DNA of 64,000 nt from Solanum dulcamara (taxonomy: Eukaryota; Streptophyta; Magnoliopsida; Solanales; Solanaceae). Positions 47,007-57,172 of this stretch are shown piece by piece; position 1 is the first letter of the stretch; every line of letters begins with the position of its first letter. The position numbers were made by a program, and so were the translations under genes. The notes below the pieces were generated by a model. The model was not told the origin of the DNA. It did not search any database and saw nothing but the letters and a program-made list of their open reading frames with translations. The stretch lies in assembly GCF_947179165.1 (NCBI RefSeq), contig NC_077239.1, positions 14,036,001 to 14,100,000 on the forward strand, given 5' to 3'.

Positions 47007-47482
47007 GTGAAGGGTGAAAAGGTGTTTTTGAAAGTTTCCCCTATGAAAGGAGTTATGAGTTTTGGCCGTAAAGGTAAGTTAAATCCTAAATACATTGGTC
47101 CTTATGAGATTTTAGATCGGATTGGTTTGTGGCGTACAGACTTACTTTGCCTCCAGGATTGTCCTTTGTTCATCCTGTGTCTCACGTGTCCCTGTTTCGA
47201 AAATATATCCGTGATGATAGTCATAAGATTCAGCTAGAAGATGTGGAGCTTGATGAGAATTTAGCGTATGAGGAAGACTCGATATCTATTCTTGATAAGT
47301 AAGTGCGACAGTTGAGGTCGAAGAAGATAACTTCAGTCAAAATGTTATGGCGCAATCATCCAACTGAAGAGGTTACTTGGGAGTCCAAGGTAGATATGCG
47401 AGATAGATATCATCACCTATTTGACACTTCAAGTATGATTCTAGACTCGTTCAAGGACGAACATTATTTTAAGTGGGGGAGA
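47007..47482 (+). pseudogene. Integrase C-terminal and chromodomain-like end of element G
   Basis: GEKVFLKVSPMKGVMSFGRK (about 47,010-47,070) is the GPF-type C-terminal region, followed by KYIGPYEILDRIG. The last frame (47,303-47,488) has LWRNHPTEEVTWESKVDMRD and ends with DSFKDEHYFKWGRM, the usual end of these elements. A chromodomain would direct insertion to heterochromatin, consistent with a repeat-rich setting. Confidence 0.82.
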
Positions 47483-47483
47483 A
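47471..47483 (+). other. Polypurine tract of element G
   Basis: AAGTGGGGGAGAA directly before the LTR start TGTAATAACCC at 47,484; it overlaps the last pol codons. Confidence 0.9.
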
Positions 47484-47778
47484 TGTAATAACCCTTTTAT
47501 TTAATGAATGGTTAATTGGTAATTTTAAATCTTAATAATTATAATAATAATAAAGAGAATTAAAAGGTGTGGGCCAAGCCTATTTTTTTATTCTTGTTTC
47601 TTTGCACATTCTACCTAAAGAGTGGAAGGTAGGGTTATTATTTTTCTTAAATTTCTAGCGGACAACAGCAATCTCATAGAAGAATTTTTGGAGAGTTAAT
47701 AGACGATAATAAGGAATTTTTAGGCCATTGTTTCGGGTGACAAGCACCAGGTAACTAGCACCAAATTCTGTTTTTAGT

Positions 47779-47811
<33 letters not shown>

Positions 47812-48559
47812 GGGGGGTTTGTTATCTACCTTTACAATGATTGGGAAATGAATTGTGATTAGTGGGTGGAGTTAGCAATAAAGTATTAATTTTAATAAAG
47901 GCTAATAGAAATCATTTTCTTTCCATTGATTGCAGCAAGGTTTCGGTCTTTTTTTTCTTTCCTTTGAATTGATGTTTAGCTTTAGTTGAACATATGATTG
48001 GGTAATGATGACAGGGCCACACATTATAGCAGTAATGATTAAATAGCAATTTTATTGTAGTAGCAGTGGTTCATTAGGATGCAAACTAGCGTACTAAAAG
48101 TGTAAATCTAGAAATATTTCAACAATAGCTGAAACCGTTTTTCCGGATATTTGTTTATACATTTTTTTTACCTTTACCTTTAATTCATGGTTTAAGGGTG
48201 GATATTAAGGTTTAGCTCTGAACTGAAGGTTAGGGATATTGAGGTTTGACTTCGATTATTATAATTGATATCGTTAATCAATATTTTGCAAAGATTGAAG
48301 CAATTGGGGACTGTTTTGGCTGATTTTCTAAGCGTGCAAGGTTGTGAAATTTGTCATTAGTAAGGTAAGGGAGACTTTAACCTTTAGTGCTTGCTTTTCA
48401 AACTTGCTTTTAAAAATGTGTTTATTTTCTATGCCGGATTCATGTGTTGGGACAAGCGTGTGCTTTGCAGAATTGATGGTCTTTGATCAATCGTAGATAT
48501 TCTATTTTGTGAGAATTTCAAATATTTTTATAAGTTATATGTGGTGTAACTTTGGATAT
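47484..48559 (+). mobile_element. 3' LTR of element G (right end not resolved)
   Basis: Starts TGTAATAACCC. Non-coding. It contains (TA)n followed by a G run (47,781-47,817). From about 48,560 the text becomes the reverse complement of the D/F LTR family, so the G LTR is truncated there or carries an insertion. No CA end with a duplication was found. Confidence 0.65.
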
Positions 48560-49717
48560 CTTTCGTCGTTATAATGATACAATCATATGAAAACATAGTG
48601 ATTTTTTTTTCATATGCATGCGTATATACTGTATCCAGCCCTTTAGTGAGGGACTCGATGAAGCTGTCATTTCATCGTGTATTATGCCCGACCCTTCAAG
48701 GGATATGGTGAATAATCATTTCATCATATATCATGCTCGGCCCTTCATGAGACGCGGTGAATAATCATTTCATCATTTATCATGCCTGACCCTTCATGGG
48801 ATAATTTCTCATGCATGACCCTTCATGGGATGCGGTGAATAAGCAATTCATCATTTATCATTCCCGGCCCTTCTTGGGATGCGATGAATAAGCATTTCAT
48901 CATTTATCATGCCTGGCCCTTCATGGGACGCGGTGAATAAGTATGTCATCATTTATCATGCCCGACCCTACATGGGACGCGGTGAATAATGTATTAGTAG
49001 CATGCGCGAGTGGAGTAGTGAATAACCATATGCAAATGAATTCGTCATTTAAGGCTCAACGAAACGGTTAACTGAACCGTCACTTGGAAACTAGGGTAGG
49101 AATCATCTCTAGTACCCTCTAGATGCCATTCGGGACTATGTTAACTGGAACTTCAACTTCATAGTCATATGTTACTATAGTATGAACCAGCTTATGGAAG
49201 TTCGAGTAATGGCTATCTCAGAGCCTTTTAAACAGAGGAGCTTTTTCGTACCAACACTATTCTATCTTATAGAAGACTTGAGGAATAGGAGCTTAACTCC
49301 TTTAAGAGTCTTAATAGCTATAAGTGAACCAGAAACATGTATTAAGGAAGTGCCCAAAAGCTTATGGAACTGAGGACATTTGTTATTGTAGGTTCCTTAG
49401 GAATAAGAGCTTATATATCCACTTACTATTCAACATATAAAAGACTCGAGAGTAGTGGATCGACCGCCTTTAGTGTTTTAGCATTTAGACGTGGATAAAA
49501 GTCTGAGTCGTGCTCGAAGCTTATGAATATAGTTACCCCAAGCTTCATATATATATTGTTTGTAACCTATATCTAAGACATGCCAAAAACAAAAGGGATG
49601 GGCTTTACATACATTTGAAAATGCCAAACCAAAGGAGAGATAGGCCTTACATACATACTACTTCCCTTCATACAGAAGACTTGAGAGGCAATATCTCATT
49701 TATTGTAGGAGTTGTAA
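48560..49717 (-). mobile_element. Inverted fragment of a D/F-family LTR
   Basis: Read on the minus strand, this matches the middle of LTR F: a tandem array like that at 52,471-52,820, flanked by CATGCAT-containing text, and then GGCATGTC(T)TA-type blocks like those at 51,480-51,720. Only the middle of the LTR is present, with neither terminus. It meets the start of F head to head at 49,718. Confidence 0.65.
48690..48995. repeat. 49-bp tandem array, about six copies
   Basis: CCCTTCA(T)GGGA recurs at about 48,692, 48,741, 48,790, 48,819, 48,868, 48,917 and 48,966. The spacing is 49 bp except for one truncated 29-bp unit. Each unit reads (A)CGCGGTGAATAATCATTTC then ATCATTTATCATGCCCGACC. It is the reverse complement of, and about three-quarters identical by eye to, the 50-bp units at 52,471-52,820. 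Confidence 0.9.
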
Positions 49718-50269
49718 TGTTATACCCCGCACTTTTTAAACTTGACACGTGTCCCTAATCGTCTTGAAAGTATCCATGAGACCCTTACTGTCCACACTCA
49801 CCAAACAACTCTAAGGAAAGAAGATTGTGATACCTCACGAGAAGGAAGGTTGGAAATAGAGTCATAAGAATCCGAAAATTGTTGGAGGCTAAGAAATGAG
49901 TTATAGGACTGAATTTACCTACGTAATCCACTAAGTTAAGAGTATTATACACTTAAGTTTCTTAAGTATATATCAAGCTTACGTAATGCGGATTACATCG
50001 GCTCTTAAGACAAAATGAGATTATGAACCCATGGGGGAGAGGAGAAGGCGACACGTGGCAGCAAAAGAGGTGCCACATGGAAGCCTAGGGAAGTGGCACG
50101 TGTAATAAGGTGAACCACCTGCTTGGGGTCAAGTAGGTGACCCACCTACTTGGGGGTGGGGCCCATGAAGGACACGTGGCAGCCTTGGAGGCTAAGGGTG
50201 GATCCGTGGCCCAATAACGGCTTGACACATGTCACCCTTAGGGGCTGACACATGTCACTTCCTAAGGAA

Positions 50270-50304
<35 letters not shown>

Positions 50305-53300
50305 AATGACTCTTAAGTCATTTGGATTCCAAAAAATCACCCAAACATAGAGAGAAAACGTGAGAGGAAGAGAGTACTACGGCAGACATGGTTCAAGAAG
50401 AATTAAGGTAAGTTCTTCACTTTTCTTCCGTGAATTAATTATCTACGATGTTTCCTAAGTACGTGGATATGTATATATGTGTTTTATTATGTTTATGGAA
50501 CCAAATATTCAGATTTACAATTGGAAATTTGGAAGAAAAAGAAGAGAAAAATGTTAAAGGGGCAAGGAAGGAGGGCTACGGGTTTGGCCCTTTTGGGGTA
50601 AGCTTCCGGGTTTCGTTCCGTGAATTAATTATTTAAAGTATCCCTAAGTTGTATAATGGTGTTTAATAACATAAAATTTCAATTTGGGGCAGCAAATAAG
50701 TAACACAAATAGCCCGTTCAATTTCAGTGCGTTTGGAGAAGTTCCGAGTTGCGCTTTTACAATTTTGGCTAAATTCGGGTAAGGTAAGATTTCTCCTTTC
50801 AATTTGGACTTTATGTGTTGTTATGTAGTGTATTATACACCTTTTGTGTGGATGGAAACTTGAAAAAAGTATAGAAATGCTTGGCGTTGAAGACAATCCA
50901 AATTGTAGTCGTTATAGTCGAGTTGTCGTCGAAGTAAGGCGTTATTCTTGTGAGTTGCTTCTGCAGGGGTGTAATATATTGTTTCAGGTCCTAAATGAAT
51001 TCTAAAATGGGTGTGGATTCTTCTAGTTTCAGCCACACGACCCCTCATTTCGTATAGTTAAAGGAGTTACAAAATAAAGGCTAGACGCCCTATTGTGATA
51101 TCGTATTTTTGAATAAGTCGTTTGGAGTTTATGTTGTATATTGTTGGTGTGAATTGTTGCAGGTTGTTTTTGTTGGTTGTATGTAGGTCTTAGGGATCTA
51201 ATTGTAAATTTGGATAGGGCACATTTTAGGGGAGGTGCTGCCCAATTTTCGCTAACGCCTTAACATGCTAAAGAACTAGTCGAGGAAACGACTAAGGAAA
51301 TAGATTCCATTAAGACTAAGGTGTAACCTAAGATGCTGGAAAGTTAAGAAGGGTTGATATTCATAGTACTTTTATGTTGGATAGGTTTGAAGGACGACAA
51401 GGCGAAGAGGATAAGGAATAACCCAGACAAGGTATGTGAAGCTTTCTTTTGGCATGTTTTTGGCATAAGTATGTAAAGACTATCTTGTTTCCTCTTTTGG
51501 CATGTCTTCAAGTTAAGTAATGAATGATATGAGATTGAGGGTAAATCTACTCATAAATGCCAAGTGTAATTCATGGTCCTCATTTACTTCTTGATGAAAG
51601 CACTCGTACGGTAATTGAACTAGGGGTTCTCAAGCCTTCCATACGTTAGGAAGTGATGAGTATGTAAGGCTATCCTTCCCTTCTCTTTGCATGTCTTAGT
51701 CCTAAATATGATAATTATATAACATGTGGGGATGAATCTACTCACGAAGTTCCGAATATGATTCACGATCCCTACCTACTTCTAGAGGTGAAAGCTCCTA
51801 TGCTAATTGAGTTAGTATCTCTCACGGTCTCCTAGATAATGGAAGGTAGAGGGTACGTAAAGCTAATTACTTGCTCTTGGCATATCCTTGATAGAAGTGC
51901 AATATATATATCTACGTATGCAAGTGGGTATAATCCCATTCATAAGGCTCCGAGCATACTTCCTGATTCTTATCTACTGCTAAACACTAGGACGCCTACG
52001 ATAGGTGAATTATTGTCTCTGAAACTCCTTTGGGATAGGAAGGGACAAACAGGTGAGGCCTACCCTTTATTTATTTTGACATGTCTTAAAGAAAACGATA
52101 CATGATATGCGCTCTAGAGTATGTCCATTCTTAAGCTTCGAATATGCTATATGTCTCATATTCACTCCTTGGCAGGAAAACTCTCATCGTAGTTGAGCTA
52201 CCTTTCCTGAACCGTCTATATGTCGATTAATAGTGGGACTTAGAGCTCCTATTCCTAAGGACTCTGTGATGACAAATGTTTATGATTTCCTTAGGCCGGT
52301 TGGCATTGCCATAAAATATATCTATAATTCCTGAGACTTCACTTAATATAGCCCTAGTGGCACTCAAAAGGCACCTGAGATGATTATTATCCTGATCCAC
52401 GAATGATAGTTCAGTATGATTACCCTAGTGAGTCTCAGATAATGATCTACCTATTTATGATGATTATGACACCGAGTCCCCTAATGGGCTGAGTACGGTA
52501 TATGATGATATGATTATAACACCGAGTTCCCTAATGGGCTGGGTATGGTATGTGATGATATGATTATAAAAGCGAGTCCCCTAAAGGGACGGGTATGGTA
52601 TATGATGATATGATGGTAACACTGAGTCCCCTAATGGTCCGGGTACGGTATGTGATGATATGATTATAACACCGAGTCCCCTAAAGGGCCGGGTATGGTA
52701 TATGATGATATAATGATAACTCTGAGTCCCCTAATTGGTCCGGTATGGTATATGATGATATGATTATAACACCGAGACCCATACTGGGCTGGGTATGGTA
52801 TGATATGTATTGATAGATAGGCATGCATGTGAAAACATAATAATGTAATCATAACATATGATACAATGTCGTAGGCGATGACATTATAACACTGAGTCCC
52901 CCAGCAGGACGGATACGGTATGTGAAGATGGTGTACATGCCCTTATTTTATAAGATGCAGGTGTAGTGCCTTATTAACTGTTATACTTGTTTCTTGCATC
53001 CCCATTTCAGTTGTTCTCTTCGTTGTGATACGTTATACTTTATATACTTAGTATATATATCGTACTAACCCCCTTTTCTCGGGAGGCTGCGTTTCATGCC
53101 TACAGGTACAGATGTTCATTCTAGAGATCCTTCAGCTTAGGAGTTCCTCTCAGCTATGTCGGAAGGGCTTCACTGTTCTGGACCCTAATATTTGATACTG
53201 GTCACTTAATGTATATAATTGTGCATTCAGAGGTACGACAGGGGCTCTGTCCCGCCATATGTTGTTGTTACTGTTCCTAGAGGTCTGTAGACATATGGAT

Positions 53301-53564
53301 GTGGGTTATTTATAAGTTTGTTTCGACTGTGCCTAAACGGCATATTGTAAATGTTTTTATGTTATAGCAGTCTCGTCGGTGCTTTCCCTTTCACGATATG
53401 ATACGAATGAAAGAGGCTACAGGTACATGAAAAAGTTTTTAACTATTGAGGTTTTTGTGTATAGTATCACATCACACACGGTTCAACTTAAGTGTAGCTG
53501 ATAAATACACATAAGAGGGTCCAGGTCGGACCCCAGTCGCGGCCTATGGAGTTGGGTCATAATA
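49718..53564 (+). mobile_element. LTR of element F (5' LTR, D family, about 3.85 kb)
   Basis: Starts TGTTATACCCCGCAC and ends at about 53,564 (GGGTCATAATA, a worn form of the GGGT(T)GTGACA end in D), directly before a primer-binding site. It corresponds to solo LTR D over most of its length but carries extra material: a duplicated block (CCGTGAATTAATTAT near 50,430 and 50,620), a long (TA)n at about 50,273-50,301 that may overlap the TATA region, and the 50-bp array. No second LTR lies in the window. Confidence 0.8.
52471..52820. repeat. 50-bp tandem array, seven copies, in LTR F
   Basis: (A/T)C(C/T)GAG(T/A)(C/T)CC recurs at 52,471, 52,521, 52,571, 52,621, 52,671, 52,721 and 52,771, exactly 50 bp apart. 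A diverged outlier sits at 52,891. Each unit continues CTAATGGGC(T)GGGTATGG and TATGATGATATGATTATAAC. Solo LTR D has only isolated pieces of this unit. Confidence 0.95.
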
Positions 53565-53568
53565 GAAG

Positions 53569-53580
53569 TGGTATCAGGGG
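53569..53580 (+). other. Primer-binding site of element F
   Basis: TGGTATCAGGGG, complementary to the 3' end of initiator tRNA-Met at the first eight or nine bases, just after the LTR. Confidence 0.75.
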
Positions 53581-55603
53581 AGTTCATCCTTGGAATGTCT
53601 ATAGACCATGTCTAATGGAGTCTTGTGTATCGGTGTGTTGTGCACCACATCTATAGATAGGAGGCTATAGGATATTTAGGATGTTACTTTCTTTCATATC
53701 TAAGATCGTGCGATAGAGCTGAGCCATAGGAAATAAAATTCCTCATACTAACCTACAAGTTTAGCAGGAGGACAACGGCGATAGAAGAAAGTAACTGACA
53801 ATATTGGATGTTATGAACCACGTAGGTAAGCAAAGGCACGAAGGACCTATGTCAGGTAAGGTGTTGCAATACAATTGATATATAAAGTTGGAAAATGAAA
53901 GGAAAATTATATAGGAAAGTGCAATAGGTGTCGTTCGAGGGGACATACGAGGTAAGTCCATGTTCATACTGCTAATGTGGGCGCCCTGTATGGCTGCGAT
54001 ATGAGATGATATGAATATATATGTGTTCCCTAAGTGGCTGCGATATGATACGACACGAATATATATCTGTGTGCCATGTGAGGCGTTGTTGGTATTTTCT
54101 GTGTGCAGCTGTTGAGATAGTAAGAAATACAGAGGAAACTCTGCCCAAATTTTCCTAGAAATAAGAGGAGAATGAGATACAGGGCTGTAGTATGTCTTGA
54201 AAGGTTGTTCTCGCAACAATGATGAGATTTGACTAAACGAGTATGGCTGACCTCGAGAAATAAGTTAATTACTGAGTTAATGGCAATAGAAACTAGGAGG
54301 TCGATACTAGAATAGTAGAACAAAGTTAGAAAGGACCTATAAGCCAAAGAAGACGACTCAGACAGGACTGACAGATCGGGATAAAACGATATAGTAAGGC
54401 ATCGCCTGAATTGATACATAGGGATAGACTATGACAAGTTATAGTTGAAGGAAGTAACAGTATGATTAAGACAAGACTATAAGGGATAAAGAATTGTGAT
54501 GGATATGAAGTGTTAATAAGACAGCTTGTGAAACATTAAGGATAATACAAACTAAGAAAGGTAGGTAGCACATAGTAAGAATCGTGAAGAAAGTCAAGCG
54601 GTGTTATACTATGGGACTGAATGTGACAGGGTACCAGGTGAATATAACAAGCACCGTTGTTAGAATAAGTAAAGCTTAGTAAGGAAAGTTTCAAATAAAG
54701 GTTGTATGATGATAATAAGGGTAGCTAGTATAAGGAAATAAAGAGTAATATGGAATTCCTTACGCCCAACCTAAAATGGAAATGAGCTGGAGGAATAATA
54801 GAGAAGTTATAATATAGGCGTTCAAGATAGATGTGATTAATTAAGTATGAGTACCGAACAAAAAGGGAGATAGACAGTTACAAATTGAAAGTATAGTATG
54901 ATGAAAGAGTAATAAGATAAGGCCCCTACTACAACGAAGTTAATGTGGTTTTAAGAAGGATTAGAAGGGAGCCTAAAGACCATGACAAAGATGAAAGTTC
55001 AGAAGGCATAACGAAGTTAATATGCGTGACTCCACCTTGATGATTAGTGAGATCCTGCAAGGAGAGGGTATGTCAATTTGCAGAACAACTACTGCATTGC
55101 GAGGTTATTAGAAGAATAAGATGTATCTATGGGAATAAAGTTACTATAATGACGAATCTTGGAACATGAGTCATTAACATATAAGTACACTCGAATGGGG
55201 AATTTGTACCAATTATGAGCCCCCTCTAATTATTGATTGGGATGAATGGAATGTGTCTTTGAATGCACTTCTACATTATGGATATTACTCGAGTATCAAT
55301 CGTTAGATGAGATTTTATACGATATATTCCAAATACTAAAGCACCCTACAGTTGTGTTAGGGTTTCCTATAAAGGCAACCTAACGTATGGAAGATTTAAC
55401 AAAATATGTGGACATGGTGCAACACATTAAATATGTTGGAGTGGAATCGTTCGCGTGTGAATAGCTGAAAATAAACGGAGGATGACATGGGTACACCCTA
55501 AAAGGGGGAAAGTGGATAAGAGAAGTACAAGCGTAAGAAAAAATCGACTGAAGCTATCGTATGTAAATGGGAACGCTTAAACTTCAAACGAGACCCCATA
55601 AAG
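53581..55603 (+). other. Leader and non-coding interior of element F
   Basis: The first 150 bp (GTGTATCGGTGTG, then CTATAGATAGGAGGCTAT near 53,651) correspond to the leader of element A at 7,654-7,700, which suggests both belong to one lineage. After about 53,760 the sequence is purine-rich and non-coding, with a two-copy 46-bp repeat (GTGGCTGCGATATGA-like, 53,990 and 54,036). No gag was found. Confidence 0.55.
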
Positions 55604-55711
55604 GATGGACACGATCATACCCATACTAATGCACTAGATTCCGTCAAAACTCCGAAGTTAAGCGTGCTTGGACGAGAGTATCACTAGGATGGGTGACCCA
55701 CTGAGAAGTGA
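55604..55711 (+). pseudogene. 5S rRNA-derived sequence
   Basis: Corresponds to roughly the first 105-110 of the 120 nt of plant 5S rRNA: ACGATCATACC, ACTAATGCAC, AACTCCGAAGTTAAGCG, then CACTAGGATGGGTGACCCAC and GAGAAGT. The internal-promoter A box (AGTTAAGCGTGCTTGGACGAG without its last base, 55,656-55,675) has one difference from the form I know. The C-box region GGATGGGTGACC is intact. The 3' end (normally CTCGTGTTGCA-like) is missing, and about ten changes are scattered through it, so it is not a functional 5S gene. It sits in the non-coding part downstream of LTR F. Confidence 0.88.
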
Positions 55712-56184
55712 GAAAGGGAACGAAACAAGTATGACAAGATGAGATTATAAAGGCGTGTTAGTATAAGGACACATATAGAACAAAGTAAGCCAAGAGCAGA
55801 AAAGATTATGACTAAAATACAACCCACCTCATGAAAATGGCACAAGAATAGTTGTGCAGCTTACGAACATTGGCATACTAAGAGCGAGGTCAAATGATTA
55901 CTCGATAAAAGAAAGTCAGTAATATCAATGTGATTTCCATATTTAAAATCTATTAAAGAAAAGTGTAAGATGGTTCGAGGCAGAACTATTAAGATATAAT
56001 CGGTATTAAGGACAAAATTCATAGTGGAGCCCTAACCTTGACCGAAGGAGGTAAGCCGCTAGTATAGCGACACTAAAGCATTTTATGAATGGCTCTACGT
56101 ACCTACACACGTTTGTGTAAGAATTACAGTATAACGTATGGTAATAAAACTAGAAGGAAGATCTGAGTAAAGGAGCAAGACTTG
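55712..56184 (+). other. Unassigned purine-rich stretch
   Basis: No gene recognised. It joins the F interior to the copia fragment; the junction between the two is not visible as a clear boundary. Confidence 0.4.
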
Positions 56185-57172
56185 ATCCTCATAAAGTTTC
56201 TGTGGAGTTATCAAGAAACAAAAACAACAAGCGGGTGGAACATACCAAGGAAAAGGATCAAGAGACTCAAGTTGATAAATCAAAAGATACGGATCTTGAA
56301 GAACATGTTGTTAATGAACCATAAACAATTGCGAAGGGAAGGGACAAAAGGAAGATACGGAAATCGGAACATCTTATAGAGCAAGCAAATCTGATTGTAT
56401 AAGCATTCGTAGCTGTAGAAGAAGAGATTAAAGACCTAGATCCCTTTTCGTATATTGAAGCAACTTTTTGCAAAGATGCTGCACAATGGTGGTTAGCCAT
56501 GATGGAAGAGATGGAGTCTCTTCACAAAAATGAGACATGGGTCTTAGTTGAAAGGCCAAAGGGGAAGAAGACAATTGGATGCAAATGGATCTACAGAAAG
56601 AAAGAAGGTATTCCAAAAGTGGAACATGCTAGGTTCAAGGTGAGATTGGTTGCAAAGGGTTTCAGTCAGAAGAAGGGAATTGACTATAATGAGATCTTCT
56701 CCCCAGTCGTGAAACATAGCTCAATTTGCATGCTACTAGCATTGGTTGCACAATTTGATTTGGAGCTTCAACAGCTTGATGTCAAAACTGCTTTCTTACA
56801 CGGTGATCTAGAAGAGACAATCTATATGGAATAGCCTGAAGGTTTCCTAGCTGAGGGAAAAGAAGATCATGTATGCCAACTAAAGAAGTCTTTGTATGAT
56901 TTGAAGAAATCCCCTAGATAGTGGTACAAAAGGTTTGATGCATTCATGACTACACATGGATTCTCGAGGAGTGGATTTGATAGCTGTGTGTATCACAAGA
57001 AAATGTCTAGTAACTCTATGATTTATTTACTATTGTATGTTGATGATATGCTTATTGATGCTAACATCACAGAGATAAATATTTTGAAGAAACTGTTGAG
57101 CAAGGAATTTGACATGAAGGATTTGGGAGCTGTAAATAAAATTCTTGGAATAGATATCTTCATTATGTGAAA
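56185..57172 (+). pseudogene. Ty1/copia reverse-transcriptase fragment
   Basis: One frame reads from about 56,190 to 57,170 with few stops. The linker is Lys/Glu-rich (to 56,400). RT then begins with ATFCKDAAQWWLAMMEEMES (56,459-56,518) and continues through NETWVLVERPKGKKTIGCKW (56,529-56,588), LDVKTAFLHGDLEETIYME (56,776-56,832), LLLYVDDMLIDANITEI (57,030-57,080, catalytic YVDD) and FDMKDLGAVNKILGIDIF (57,109-57,162). TAG stops at 56,832-56,834 and near 56,920 fall where related proteins have Gln, fitting CAG-to-TAG changes. RNase H, integrase, gag and LTRs are missing. Wording suggests the Tork/Tnt1-like group. Confidence 0.9.

Larger units (their letters stand above)
43020..47483 (+). pseudogene. 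Element G: Ty3/gypsy chromovirus-like gag-pol, 5'-truncated and decayed
   Basis: Domains in order: gag (43,060-43,600; KFIDRCEKILTTLGL, DRFIPLSKQDDMRRHFYDM), a mutated zinc knuckle (CFTCGERGYIAKFYP near 43,802), protease to about 44,400 (LIMGMDWL near 44,306), RT, RNase H, integrase and a C-terminal chromodomain-like end (SKKITSVKMLWRNHPTEEVT near 47,320-47,380). Many stops sit where related proteins have Arg, Gln or Trp. The 5' LTR and gag start are missing; the pararetroviral fragment abuts at about 43,011. Confidence 0.88.

Noticed and set aside
53761..54419. Two overlapping minus-strand frames (152 and 129 codons) with several hydrophobic stretches
   Set aside because: No family resemblance; they lie in the purine-rich interior of element F, where minus-strand frames stay open by composition.
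55604..55711. Functional 5S rRNA gene
   Set aside because: The 3' end is missing, about ten substitutions are present, it is not in a tandem array and no terminator follows at the proper place.
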